Origin: Mesorhizobium sp. LSJC280B00
GTDB taxonomy: Bacteria; Pseudomonadota; Alphaproteobacteria; Rhizobiales; Rhizobiaceae
Reading direction: 5' to 3'
NCBI RefSeq assembly: GCF_000502835.1
Contig: NZ_AYVL01000004.1
Location: forward strand, 501,174 to 553,084
Length of the DNA: 51,911 bases
In this document: positions 17,986 through 26,128 of the stretch, in pieces
Position numbering within the stretch: position 1 is the stretch's first letter
Layout: each line of letters opens with the position of its first letter
Notes under the pieces: model-generated
What the model was told of the DNA's origin: nothing
What the model saw: only the letters and a program-made list of their open reading frames with translations
Database searches by the model: none
Made by a program: the position numbers and the translations under genes

Positions 17986-19731
17986 GTGTCCATGAGCTCG
18001 CAGTCGCGCAGGTCGAATTCGAACCCGTCGGGCAGATTGCTAACTCATATTGCCTCTGCATCGGTGTTAGCTGCCACACTGATATTTGAAATAAAATCGT
18101 CAGCCTATATTGGGCAAGGCGCCAGTTTTCTGGAATTTATTCCGGCTATTATTATTATCGCCTATCTCGAAGACCGCGTACCGGCGCTCGCTGCGACCAT
18201 TCTGATGGTGGCTGTCGGGCTGTGGGCACGAGGACACGATCAGATTTCAAGTGGAGATTGGGCACGCGCAATCCTGCTTCTGGTTTCGGGTGGCGTGATT
18301 GCCATGACCTTCCATCGTCTGCGGCAGGACTTGCGTGAGTTGCTGGAAGTCGCGGAGGCCAGGCTCGCTGCCGTCGAGGCGACCGAAAGCCGCTATCGTT
18401 GGGCCTTCGAACGTGCTGCCATGGGATTCGCGAACACCAACAAGAAAGGTGAGTTGCTGCAGTCCAACAGACGCCTTTGTGAGATGACCGGGTACAAGGA
18501 GGAGGAGCTTGCCCAACTGCAGCTCGATACGCTCGCCCATCCGAACGACCGGGATACCTTGGCGCAATTGCTGGCGAGGCTGGGCAATGACATTTCTTCG
18601 TTCGTTTCGGAGGTGCGTCTGTCACGAAAGGACGGTACGGCATTCTGGGCCAGGCTAACGCTTTCTTCGTCCGTGCCCGAGGGTGGCCTCTCGGAGAGCA
18701 TCTTCGTGGTGGTCGACGATATTTCGGAACGACGCGCTGTTCACGAAGCGCTTCGGGCCCAGAAGGAATGGCTGGACCTCGCTCTGTCTGCTGGACGCTT
18801 GGCCACGTGGCGCATAGACCTTAAAGGCGGGATAGTCACGGGCTCGGACACGTTCTGGGACATTCTCGGCCTGGCCCAGGCCAATAGCCGCAGTTTGGAG
18901 GAGCTGTCAGCTGTCGTTCATCCGGCGGACTGGCCAAAGCTGGCGGCATCGAGAAAGGCCGCACCATCGGTCACGAATTACGATGTTGAGATACGCGTCC
19001 GCCGACCGGACGGACATATCCGCTGGGTTGCGCTGCGCGGAAGGGAGGAAAGACATGATGATGGTGGACAGCGGCTTGGAGTGGCTGCCGACCTGAGCGA
19101 GAGACGACAAACCACGCTGCTGCGCGCCGCGGCAAAGAAGCGGGAGCGCATCATGCTCGAACAGCGTCACAGATTCGGCAACGTTTTCGCGGTGATCACG
19201 GCGCTCGTGAAAATGGTCGATGTTCCCGGAAACAACGTCGCCAAATACAAGGAAATGCTGATCGACCGGATACGCGCGCTCGAGGCAACCCATCTGCTTC
19301 TTTCACGCAACGGCAGCGTATCGGGGGCGATAAACGATCTCGTTGCGCAAGAATTGCACCCATATATTGGAACACGTGCGATATCGGTCAGCGGTCCTTC
19401 CGTGGCGATGTCGGGAGGCGCCGCCGAGAGTTTTGCAATGATCGTTCACGAGCTTGCCACCAATTCCATGAAATATGGAGCGCTTGCCGATCCAAAAGGC
19501 CGGATCGACGTAAGCTGGACGTTCGCACCTGAAGAAACAGGCAGCGATATCGTGTTCGAGTGGGTGGAATCGGGGCGGCGTAGGACCTCAAGCGTAGTCC
19601 GTCATGGCTTCGGTTCCATGATAATCGGAGTGGATGGAGCGCCGCTTGTCGGTCACTCTCCCAGGCTGGAAATATCGGACCAAGGGTTGCGGTATTCGCT
19701 GCGGCTGTCACGCAAGGAAATCGGATTGTAG
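17986..19731 (+). CDS. Membrane HWE-type sensor histidine kinase with two PAS domains
   Basis: The 581-residue kinase has three or four membrane segments in the first 110 residues (MASE-like), a PAS domain at about 132-250 (MGFANTNKKGELLQSNRRLC), a second PAS at about 258-375 (with PDGHIRWVALRGRE) and a C-terminal HWE-type core. The H-box is EQRHRFGNVFAVI with predicted phospho-His395; the N-box IVHELATNSMKYGAL is at 486-500; the WVE after IVFE matches the W-x-E motif that names the family. The G-box is GFGSMII. The start is GTG 17986 with AAGG about 9 bases upstream; ATG 17992 is the alternative. Convergent with a NarL-type response regulator gene, its probable but unproven partner. Confidence 0.88.
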   Translation: MSMSSQSRRSNSNPSGRLLTHIASASVLAATLIFEIKSSAYIGQGASFLEFIPAIIIIAYLEDRVPALAATILMVAVGLWARGHDQISSGDWARAILLLVSGGVIAMTFHRLRQDLRELLEVAEARLAAVEATESRYRWAFERAAMGFANTNKKGELLQSNRRLCEMTGYKEEELAQLQLDTLAHPNDRDTLAQLLARLGNDISSFVSEVRLSRKDGTAFWARLTLSSSVPEGGLSESIFVVVDDISERRAVHEALRAQKEWLDLALSAGRLATWRIDLKGGIVTGSDTFWDILGLAQANSRSLEELSAVVHPADWPKLAASRKAAPSVTNYDVEIRVRRPDGHIRWVALRGREERHDDGGQRLGVAADLSERRQTTLLRAAAKKRERIMLEQRHRFGNVFAVITALVKMVDVPGNNVAKYKEMLIDRIRALEATHLLLSRNGSVSGAINDLVAQELHPYIGTRAISVSGPSVAMSGGAAESFAMIVHELATNSMKYGALADPKGRIDVSWTFAPEETGSDIVFEWVESGRRRTSSVVRHGFGSMIIGVDGAPLVGHSPRLEISDQGLRYSLRLSRKEIGL

Positions 19732-19823
19732 TGCAGTGCTCCAATCGGAAAGCAGATATCTAAAGGCGGGTCGCGCTGAGCGGCCTTTGAGATGCGCAGG
19801 GTTCCTTCCAAGAATGTCGTCGG

Positions 19824-19848
19824 CCCAAAGCTGCGCCGCGGCTTTGGG
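19824..19848. terminator. Hairpin between convergent kinase and response regulator genes
   Basis: CCCAAAGC and GCTTTGGG form a perfect 8-bp stem around a 9-base loop, midway between the convergent stops at 19731 and 19915. There is no T-run on either side, so it may be a stability or rho-linked element rather than a true intrinsic terminator. Confidence 0.35.
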
Positions 19849-19914
19849 ATATGCAGTAAAATGCATGAGGAGTCTTGGGACGCCGTTTGCACGTCCAAAA
19901 GGACGCGCGGCGCT

Positions 19915-20592
19915 CTAGCTGGCATGTCTCGAAAGCCAAGTCTTCAGCATAACGGCAGCCTCGGTCCGATTGCGTACCCCCAATTCACGCAGAACGGCAG
20001 CAGCGTGGATTTTCGTGGTCGCCTCTGCGATTTCCAGATCGCGCGCAATTTCCTTGTTTGAATAGCCTTCCGCCATCAGCTTGAGGACTTCCTTTTGCCT
20101 CGAAGTCAGCCTGCCAAGGTTGACGCCAGCGGTACGCCTCTGTGGGCCTTTGTCGTCGGAATGGGTATGCGCGTGGGTTGTTTGCGTCGCTCCCGGGCGT
20201 GACAGAAGTGCAGGAACATAGATGCGGCCGGAGAGGATTTCATTGACGGCCAAAACAACCTCTTCGTCCGTCTGCGATTTTACGATGTAGCCGTGAAGCC
20301 CGATCGACAGAGCCGTGAGTATTTCCGAGCGTGAATCGTTTCCGGAAACGATCGCAAATCGCGTGTCCGGATAGGCAGACAGGATCCCGCCGAGCACTTC
20401 TTGATTGAACAGGCCCGGCATATTCAGATCCAGGATCGCAAGATCCACGAACGACTGCTCTGCCAGCAAACTGAGCACCGCGTCGAAACAGGACGCTTCA
20501 AAGATCTCCACACCTGGAATGCCTGCGGTCAGTGCCAATCGCAAGCCGCGACGATACAAGCCGTGATCGTCGGCGATGACGATTCGATACAT
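19915..20592 (-). CDS. NarL/FixJ-family response regulator
   Basis: Two-domain response regulator of 225 residues. The receiver domain has acidic residues DD at 8-9, the phospho-acceptor Asp55 in LAILDLNMPG, the Thr/Ser position in FAIVSGNDSR and the conserved Lys in GYIVKSQTDEE. The C-terminal LuxR-type helix-turn-helix (about 163-220) contains LTSRQKEVLKLMAEGYSN, KEIARDLEIAEATTKIHAAA and VLRELGVRNRTEA. It faces the HWE kinase gene tail to tail. Its position between the two halves of the polysaccharide locus suggests it controls that locus. Confidence 0.92.
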   Translation of the reverse strand: MYRIVIADDHGLYRRGLRLALTAGIPGVEIFEASCFDAVLSLLAEQSFVDLAILDLNMPGLFNQEVLGGILSAYPDTRFAIVSGNDSRSEILTALSIGLHGYIVKSQTDEEVVLAVNEILSGRIYVPALLSRPGATQTTHAHTHSDDKGPQRRTAGVNLGRLTSRQKEVLKLMAEGYSNKEIARDLEIAEATTKIHAAAVLRELGVRNRTEAAVMLKTWLSRHAS

Positions 20593-21103
20593 TGAACTAC
20601 CCCAACGCCTATCTGAATGGATTGAACGGTAATGGCCTGAAAGTCGTGGCCATCATCTCGTCGATTCATCCAGCCGACGCTGCGGCACCCCCAACACCGC
20701 AAACGCCAGATTTCTAATATAATCTTAAATGACGGGAAACGCTCCTCTTTTTTTGCCCCTTGTGAGCGAAACCCGCCGAACGTCGTCGAACATACGTTCT
20801 GACCTTTTGGACAGCTGACAGACCGGCCGGTCGTTCAGCAGTGCTATAGGTCTAAAGATATAGAACAGCAAAACGGCTGAATTGTTACCATTCGAATGCA
20901 CGACGACATCCACCCTGACGGCCACATACCATCCAGATGCAATGTCCGGATCAGGGGACAGTGGAGAAATCTCACCGGTCTTCTACGGGAAATCTCACCG
21001 GTTCTTCTGAGGGGACAAGAACGCGTTTCCCGGGTGCTGACCAGGGCAGGATAGCCGGCCCGTGACGATAGCGTTCAGGCCGAATGAACAAGGGAGGACC
21101 AGG
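20593..21103. other. Long intergenic region upstream of the amino-sugar operon
   Basis: Divergent promoters for the response regulator and the nucleotidyltransferase operon are expected in these 511 bases. The segment at 20943-21017 has repeated elements resembling an insertion-sequence end. No coding frame with a ribosome site was found. Confidence 0.4.
20943..21017. mobile_element. Possible solo end of an IS21-like element
   Basis: The 14-mer GAAATCTCACCGGT occurs at 20966-20979 and again at 20989-21002, with a 23-base period. AGGGGACA occurs at 20953-20960 and at 21010-21017, bracketing the pair. The block starts with TGTCC. Multiple short direct repeats near a TG-initiated end are a feature of IS21-family termini. 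No transposase or helper gene is present, so at most this is a remnant. It could instead be a repeated operator for the downstream operon. Confidence 0.35.
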
Positions 21104-21826
21104 ATGAAAGCGGTTATTCAATGTGGAGGAATGGGAACACGCCTCCGCCCCTTCACTTCGGTCTTGCCGAAGCCGCTCATGCCGATCGGGGCACGGCCGG
21201 TTCTCGAGATGCTTCTGAAATGGTTGCGACGCAACGGCATTCAGGAAGTTTATATTACAACCGGGTATCTCGGCCACTTGATCCGCACCGTGTGTGGAGA
21301 TGGCTCGCAGTGGAACCTGAAAATTCGATATACGCAGGAGATGGAGCCGCTTGGCACCATCGGGCCACTGTCTTTGATCAGGGATGAACTGACGGAGCCA
21401 TTCATCGTTCTCAATGGCGATGTCCTCACGGATCTAAGCCTCAGTCGATTTGTAGCAGCGCACCGTAAGCACACCGATCCAGTGACGATCGCAACAGCCT
21501 GTCGCCTGATCAAGATGGATTTCGGCGTCATCGACGAAGTCGACAATACCGTGCAGGTCTTTCGCGAGAAGCCGACGCTTTCGCATCTGGTCAGCATGGG
21601 AATTTACTGCATGAACCCGGATGTTCTGCAGTTTATCCCATCCGGCATACCCTTTGGGTTCGACGACCTGATGCTGCAGATGATGCAGAACGGCACAACC
21701 GTGCACGTGTACAAACATGAGGGTCTCTGGCTCGATATCGGGCGCGTCGACGATTTTCAGAACGCACAGACCATTTCCTGGGAAGACCAGTCGGCCTCGA
21801 TCGAGGTCACTGCGACGGCTGCATGA
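21104..21826 (+). CDS. Sugar-1-phosphate nucleotidyltransferase
   Basis: This 240-residue NTP-transferase-fold enzyme activates a sugar phosphate to an NDP-sugar. The nucleotide-binding loop is MKAVIQCGGMGTRLRPFTS with the downstream LPKPLMPIGARPVLE; FIVLNGDVLTDLS holds the metal-binding Asp. The Gln-Cys preceding GG differs from the usual Leu-Ala. The start is ATG 21104, with GGGAGG ten bases upstream; a longer frame from 21062 lacks this. No CBS domains or acyltransferase hexapeptide domain are present, unlike PtmE or GlmU. First gene of a five-gene operon with an aminotransferase, a phosphosugar transferase, a dehydratase and an export protein, so it probably makes the precursor of an amino-deoxy sugar. 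Confidence 0.87.
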   Translation: MKAVIQCGGMGTRLRPFTSVLPKPLMPIGARPVLEMLLKWLRRNGIQEVYITTGYLGHLIRTVCGDGSQWNLKIRYTQEMEPLGTIGPLSLIRDELTEPFIVLNGDVLTDLSLSRFVAAHRKHTDPVTIATACRLIKMDFGVIDEVDNTVQVFREKPTLSHLVSMGIYCMNPDVLQFIPSGIPFGFDDLMLQMMQNGTTVHVYKHEGLWLDIGRVDDFQNAQTISWEDQSASIEVTATAA

Positions 21827-21873
21827 TGAAGTCACGAGCCCGGTTCCCACAGTTATCAGTCTAGGAGGTTGTG

Positions 21874-23010
21874 ATGCTCTTGGTCAGTGCCCCGATCTTG
21901 GGTGTGCCGGAGAAGACTGCTTTGACCAAGGTCATCGACAGCGGCTGGCTGACCATGGGGGAGCAGGTACGAGCCTTCGAACAAGCTTTTGCCGACGTTC
22001 ATGATGCGGAGGATTGCGTCGCGGTCAGTTCTTGCACCGCAGCGCTTCATCTCATTTTGCACGCACTTGGCATCGGACCGGGCGACGAGGTGCTGGTGCC
22101 ATCCTTGACGTTCGTGGCGACCGCAAATGCGGTCCTCTATGTCGGTGCGACGCCGGTTTTCGTCGACATCGAGTCAGCCGACGTGCCGCTGATGTCGATC
22201 GTAGAAGCCGAAGCGAAATGCACGGCCCGCACCAAGGCAATCATTCTCGTTCATTTCGCCGGCTACCTCGCCGATCGGGAACAATGGCAGAGGCTCGCCC
22301 GTGCCCGGGGGCTGCACATCGTCGAGGACGCGGCGCATGCGCCGGGCTTGAAGGAGGTGGGGACATTTGGTGCCGCAGCCGCCTTCAGCTTCTACGGCAA
22401 CAAGAACATGACCACGGCGGAAGGCGGGGCTGTGATCGCCAGGGATGCCGGTCTGCTCGAGACAATCCGCCAGGCGCGTGGACATGGGATGACCACCGGG
22501 ACGCGTCAAAGGCTGAACAGCCGCACCCCTCAGTATGATGTCACCATGCTCGGATTCAACTATCGCATGGATGAATTGCGGGCTGCGATCGGACTGGTCC
22601 AGCTGCAAAATCTGCAGGAGTGGAATGAGATCAGGCGTATCCTGGTCATGCTGTATCGCCGTCTCATAGCGAAGCATTGCCCGGCCGTGACCATCCCGTT
22701 CCACGAGCCGCGGACGTCGGCCTACCACATCATGCCTATCCTTTTGCCACGTTACGCCGACAGGCAAGACGTCATCGACGCACTGCGCGGGCAAGGGATA
22801 CAAACCACTATCCACTACCCGCCGGTGCACCAGATGACGCTCTATCGTGAGCTCATTCCCGGTACTCACTTACCGCGCACTGAAGATTTCGCGCAGCGCG
22901 AACTGACTGTACCGCTGCATCCGCAGATCACCGCGCCATTGGTCGAATCGGTAGTCGTCGCTCTTGCCGCGGCGGTCAATAATTGCGCTCAGACAGGAAC
23001 AGCCGCATGA
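21874..23010 (+). CDS. DegT/DnrJ/EryC1-family sugar aminotransferase
   Basis: PLP-dependent aminotransferase of 378 residues that converts a keto-sugar nucleotide to an amino sugar. Visible signatures are CTAALHLILHALGIGPGDEV, PSLTFVATANAV, IVEDAAHAPG (Asp152, PLP pyridine contact) and FSFYGNKNMTTAEGG with the Schiff-base Lys177. Late in the protein is YHIMPILLPRYADR and HYPPVHQM, typical of the family. ATG 21874 is preferred over GTG 21871 because AGGAGG ends 5 bases before it. It is followed by an ATGA overlap with the phosphosugar transferase gene. The adjacent LegB-like dehydratase probably supplies its 4-keto substrate. Confidence 0.9.
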   Translation: MLLVSAPILGVPEKTALTKVIDSGWLTMGEQVRAFEQAFADVHDAEDCVAVSSCTAALHLILHALGIGPGDEVLVPSLTFVATANAVLYVGATPVFVDIESADVPLMSIVEAEAKCTARTKAIILVHFAGYLADREQWQRLARARGLHIVEDAAHAPGLKEVGTFGAAAAFSFYGNKNMTTAEGGAVIARDAGLLETIRQARGHGMTTGTRQRLNSRTPQYDVTMLGFNYRMDELRAAIGLVQLQNLQEWNEIRRILVMLYRRLIAKHCPAVTIPFHEPRTSAYHIMPILLPRYADRQDVIDALRGQGIQTTIHYPPVHQMTLYRELIPGTHLPRTEDFAQRELTVPLHPQITAPLVESVVVALAAAVNNCAQTGTAA

Positions 23011-23681
23011 ATGCCCTGGACCTAGCCATTCACCGGTCTAACGTCTCGAGCGCCGCCCATGGGTCTGCGAGACGAGCAATCGATCTCGTCATTGCGGCAG
23101 CCGCGGCGATCGTCTTCGCCCCGCTGATGCTGCTGATTGCCGTGGCGCTGCTGCTGGAAGGCGGTCGGCCCATCTTCTTCACACAGACCCGCGTCGGGGC
23201 CGGTGCTCGCCCATTCCGCATGTACAAGTTCCGCAAGTTCAGCGTGCAATGCGACCCCGGTGGCTTGGCTCTGACCATGGCCGATGACAGCCGCATGACG
23301 CCGATAGGACGGTTCCTCGCCGTCACCAAGTTCGACGAACTGCCACAGCTTTGGAACGTCTTCAGAGGCGAGATGGCAATCATCGGGCCACGCCCGGAGA
23401 GCCTTGCCTTCGCCGATTGTTTTCGCGGGGGCTTCGAAGACGTTTTACAATACAAGCCAGGCTTGCTGGGTCCAGCCCAGGTTCTCTTCCGGCATGAAGC
23501 CCGTTTCTATCCGCGATCGGTGGACCCGCTACTGTTCTATCGCCAGGTTCTGTTTCCTGCCAAAGCCAGGCTCGACCTTTCCTATTATCCGCAGCGCACG
23601 ATCGGCTCCGATGTTGTGTGGATGGTGCGCGGCTTGCTGGCGGTGCTTGGCGTGGTTTCGCCGCCGCCGATTGGACCTTGA
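23007..23681 (+). CDS. Bacterial sugar transferase (PglC-like initiating phosphoglycosyltransferase)
   Basis: A monotopic phosphosugar transferase of 224 residues that loads the first sugar-1-phosphate onto undecaprenyl phosphate. One hydrophobic reentrant segment near 24-50 (AIDLVIAAAAAIVFAPLML) is followed by RPIFFTQTRVGAGARPFRMY, the KFDELPQLWNVFRGEMA catalytic Asp-Glu motif and IIGPRPES. The extra N-terminal membrane helices of WbaP/ExoY-large types are missing, so it resembles PglC and ExoY-small forms. It begins with ATG 23007, inside the ATGA overlap with the aminotransferase gene, with AGGAA upstream. It probably starts repeat-unit synthesis with the amino sugar made by its neighbours. 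Confidence 0.9.
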   Translation: MNALDLAIHRSNVSSAAHGSARRAIDLVIAAAAAIVFAPLMLLIAVALLLEGGRPIFFTQTRVGAGARPFRMYKFRKFSVQCDPGGLALTMADDSRMTPIGRFLAVTKFDELPQLWNVFRGEMAIIGPRPESLAFADCFRGGFEDVLQYKPGLLGPAQVLFRHEARFYPRSVDPLLFYRQVLFPAKARLDLSYYPQRTIGSDVVWMVRGLLAVLGVVSPPPIGP

Positions 23682-23755
23682 GAGCAGGTGGGACATCCGC
23701 GCTCTCGTGGATTTGCAACGTCAGTGCCTCACGTCATAGGGGGAACGCTTGGGTC

Positions 23756-24760
23756 ATGGCATACAAGGGCAGGAAAGTTCTGGTTACGGGTGCCGACGGG
23801 TTCATCGGTTCTCATCTCACCGAAGCACTCGTCCGCAGCGGCGCCGACGTCACCGCGCTGGCACTCTACAATTCCTTCGACAGCCACGGCTGGCTGGACG
23901 ATTTGCCCGACACCATACGACGCCAGTTGAATCTTGTCCGCGGCGATGTTCGCGACAGCGCGTTCCTTAACCGGATCGTGCGTGGCCAGGCGGTCGTGTT
24001 TCATCTCGCCGCACTGATAGCTATCCCGTATTCGTATGCCGCTGCCCAGTCCTATGTGGAGACCAACATCCTGGGCACGGTCAACGTTCTCGAAGCGGCG
24101 CGCCAATGGGAGACGGAGCGTGTAGTGCACACTTCGACAAGCGAGGTCTACGGCACCGCGCTGACAATGCCTATCAGCGAATCCCACCCGTTGCAGGGAC
24201 AGTCACCATATTCGGCATCCAAGATCGGCGCGGACATGATGGCGGAGTCCTACGCCAGATCGTTCGACATCCCCGTGGTCATCATGCGGCCCTTCAATAC
24301 GTACGGCCCGCGCCAGAGTGAGCGGGCCATCGTACCGACCATTATACGCCAGGCTCTCGACAAAAAATGCCCGGCGATCATGGTGGGAGACACAAGCCCG
24401 ATCCGCGATCTTACTTTCGTGGAAGACACCGCGGCGGCGTTTTTGACCGCAGGTTCCGCCGAGCTCGAATTTGGCCATGCCTACAATGCCGGAAGCCAGC
24501 GCGCTGTGACGATCTCGGACATATTGGATCTGGTGATCGAGTTGAGTGGCTGCAAGAAACCAATCCACCGGGACGAGCGCCGCCTGCGGCCGCAGAATTC
24601 CGAGGTGCGTGCCTTGCTGGCCGATTCTTCGCTCCTCGAAAGCAAGACTGGATGGCGTGCCCAGACCAGCCTGCGCGAAGGCTTGGAGCGGACCATCGGA
24701 TGGTGGCAAGGGCGCCTCAGCGAAGGCCGGGTGCGACACGAAATGGGTTACATGACATGA
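23756..24760 (+). CDS. NAD-dependent 4,6-dehydratase, LegB-like
   Basis: Extended SDR enzyme of 334 residues. Cofactor-binding KVLVTGADGFIGSHLTEALV opens the protein; then LALYNSFDSHGWLDDLP, VFHLAALIAIPYSY, STSEVYGTA, the catalytic SPYSASKIGAD and RPFNTYGPRQSERA. The YNSFxSxGWLD and ALIAIPYSY patterns are typical of the LegB-type dehydratases that make 4-keto-6-deoxy HexNAc nucleotides. With the DegT aminotransferase this would give a 4-amino-4,6-dideoxy HexNAc nucleotide. LegG, LegI and LegF homologues are absent here, so the route probably stops at the amino sugar. ATG 23756 is used because it puts the Rossmann loop close to the N-terminus; the frame is open upstream. Confidence 0.85.
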   Translation: MAYKGRKVLVTGADGFIGSHLTEALVRSGADVTALALYNSFDSHGWLDDLPDTIRRQLNLVRGDVRDSAFLNRIVRGQAVVFHLAALIAIPYSYAAAQSYVETNILGTVNVLEAARQWETERVVHTSTSEVYGTALTMPISESHPLQGQSPYSASKIGADMMAESYARSFDIPVVIMRPFNTYGPRQSERAIVPTIIRQALDKKCPAIMVGDTSPIRDLTFVEDTAAAFLTAGSAELEFGHAYNAGSQRAVTISDILDLVIELSGCKKPIHRDERRLRPQNSEVRALLADSSLLESKTGWRAQTSLREGLERTIGWWQGRLSEGRVRHEMGYMT

Positions 24761-24841
24761 GCTTTCGCCCGGGAGGATTGGCTCCGCTGTTGATTGCGGC
24801 CGCGGTATCGCCGGATTCGAGCCAGAAGGAGATTGTCGCCC

Positions 24842-26104
24842 ATGGTCCTCGCTGATCGAATCCTTATTGTCGTGCTCGGCATGCTGGCTGCCATGGATAC
24901 GGCTGCTGCAGCGGAACCGCGGGTCGCCTATCGACTTTCTGCCGGCGACACCGTCGAGATTGGAATTGCCTCCATCCCGGAGCGAACGCAACGTGCGGTG
25001 GTCCAGATGGACGGCACGATCGCGCTTCCCGAAGTCGGTATGGTTTCGGTGGGCGGCTTAACTCCGGCTGAACTGCAAACGCGCATGCAGACGATCTTGC
25101 CGACCAAGATATTCCACCAGCGTCTGCCTGATGGGCGGGAGCAAATGATCGTCATCAAGCCGACAGACGTGACCGCCGTGGTTGCGGAGTACAGGCCGAT
25201 CTATGTGACCGGCGACGTGCTCACTCCCGGACAGCAGGCCTACCGCCCGCTGATGACCGTGCGGCAGGCGATTGCCGTGTCAGGCGGTTTCAGCCTTTTG
25301 CGGTCCCGGGCAAACCAGGTTGGCCCAGATCCGGTGGATCTGCGGCGCGATTACGAGTCGCTTTGGGGGGAATATACGAGAGATTATTTTCATAGCGCCC
25401 GCATCCGCGCCGAACTTCAGGACAAACCGACTTTCGACATGCAGCCACCACAAGGATCTCCCTTGCCGGCAAGTTTTGCGTCGGCGATCGCGCAGGCTGA
25501 AGCGGAAGGGCTGAAGCTCTCGTTGGACAACTTCCAGCAAGAGCAGGGCTTTCTGGATAAAAGCGGCAAGGATGCCGCCGCACAAACCGAGACCTTGCTC
25601 AAACGCGAGCAGGCCGAAGCGGATGGGGTGAAGGCGGACGAAGACGATCTGGCGCGCGTAAGGAAAGCGTTTGAGTCCGGAAATCTCACCAACAACCGGC
25701 TCGCCGACGTTCGGCGCGCTTTGGTTCTCTCTTCCAGCCGGGCACTCGAAACGTCGGTTGAGCTTATGAGAGCACGACGTCAGCAGGACGATTTTGCCAG
25801 ACAGCACGAACGCAATGACAACCAAAGAAGGATGGGTCTGCTGATCGAGTTGAAGGATACCAACGTGCGCCTTGCCGACGTCAGCGCAAGGCTTCGCGCC
25901 GCCAGCCAAAAGTTGCAGCCCACGGGAGCTGCCGCACTGCCGTTGCCGGTTGCCGGCGAGAAGGTCCAGGCCGAGGTCACGATCATTCGCAAGGTCGGCG
26001 AAGAATGGCGAAAACAGCTTGCCCAAGAAGACACCGAGGTCATGCCGGGAGACACGATCGAGGTCAGATTCAGCAGCGCTCTCGAAAATGCGGCGACCCG
26101 ATAG
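24842..26104 (+). CDS. Polysaccharide export protein, ExoF/Wza-like (OPX family)
   Basis: A 420-residue exported protein: signal peptide with core ILIVVLGMLAAMDTAAAAE, then a polysaccharide export (Poly_export) domain at about 25-110 (YRLSAGDTVEIGIA; DGTIALPEVGMVSVGGLTP), followed by an SLBB-like domain (IYVTGDVLTPGQQAYRP, TVRQAIAVSGG) and a long charged coiled coil at about 220-370. There is no lipobox Cys, so it is not a Wza-type lipoprotein; length and layout resemble rhizobial ExoF. It should form the periplasmic/outer-membrane part of the export path and meet the Wzc-like protein. Start at ATG 24842 with AAGGAG ten bases upstream. Last gene of the operon, convergent with the secretion genes. 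Confidence 0.88.
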   Translation: MVLADRILIVVLGMLAAMDTAAAAEPRVAYRLSAGDTVEIGIASIPERTQRAVVQMDGTIALPEVGMVSVGGLTPAELQTRMQTILPTKIFHQRLPDGREQMIVIKPTDVTAVVAEYRPIYVTGDVLTPGQQAYRPLMTVRQAIAVSGGFSLLRSRANQVGPDPVDLRRDYESLWGEYTRDYFHSARIRAELQDKPTFDMQPPQGSPLPASFASAIAQAEAEGLKLSLDNFQQEQGFLDKSGKDAAAQTETLLKREQAEADGVKADEDDLARVRKAFESGNLTNNRLADVRRALVLSSSRALETSVELMRARRQQDDFARQHERNDNQRRMGLLIELKDTNVRLADVSARLRAASQKLQPTGAAALPLPVAGEKVQAEVTIIRKVGEEWRKQLAQEDTEVMPGDTIEVRFSSALENAATR

Positions 26105-26128
26105 ATCGGGCCGCGTTTCGCAACCGCT

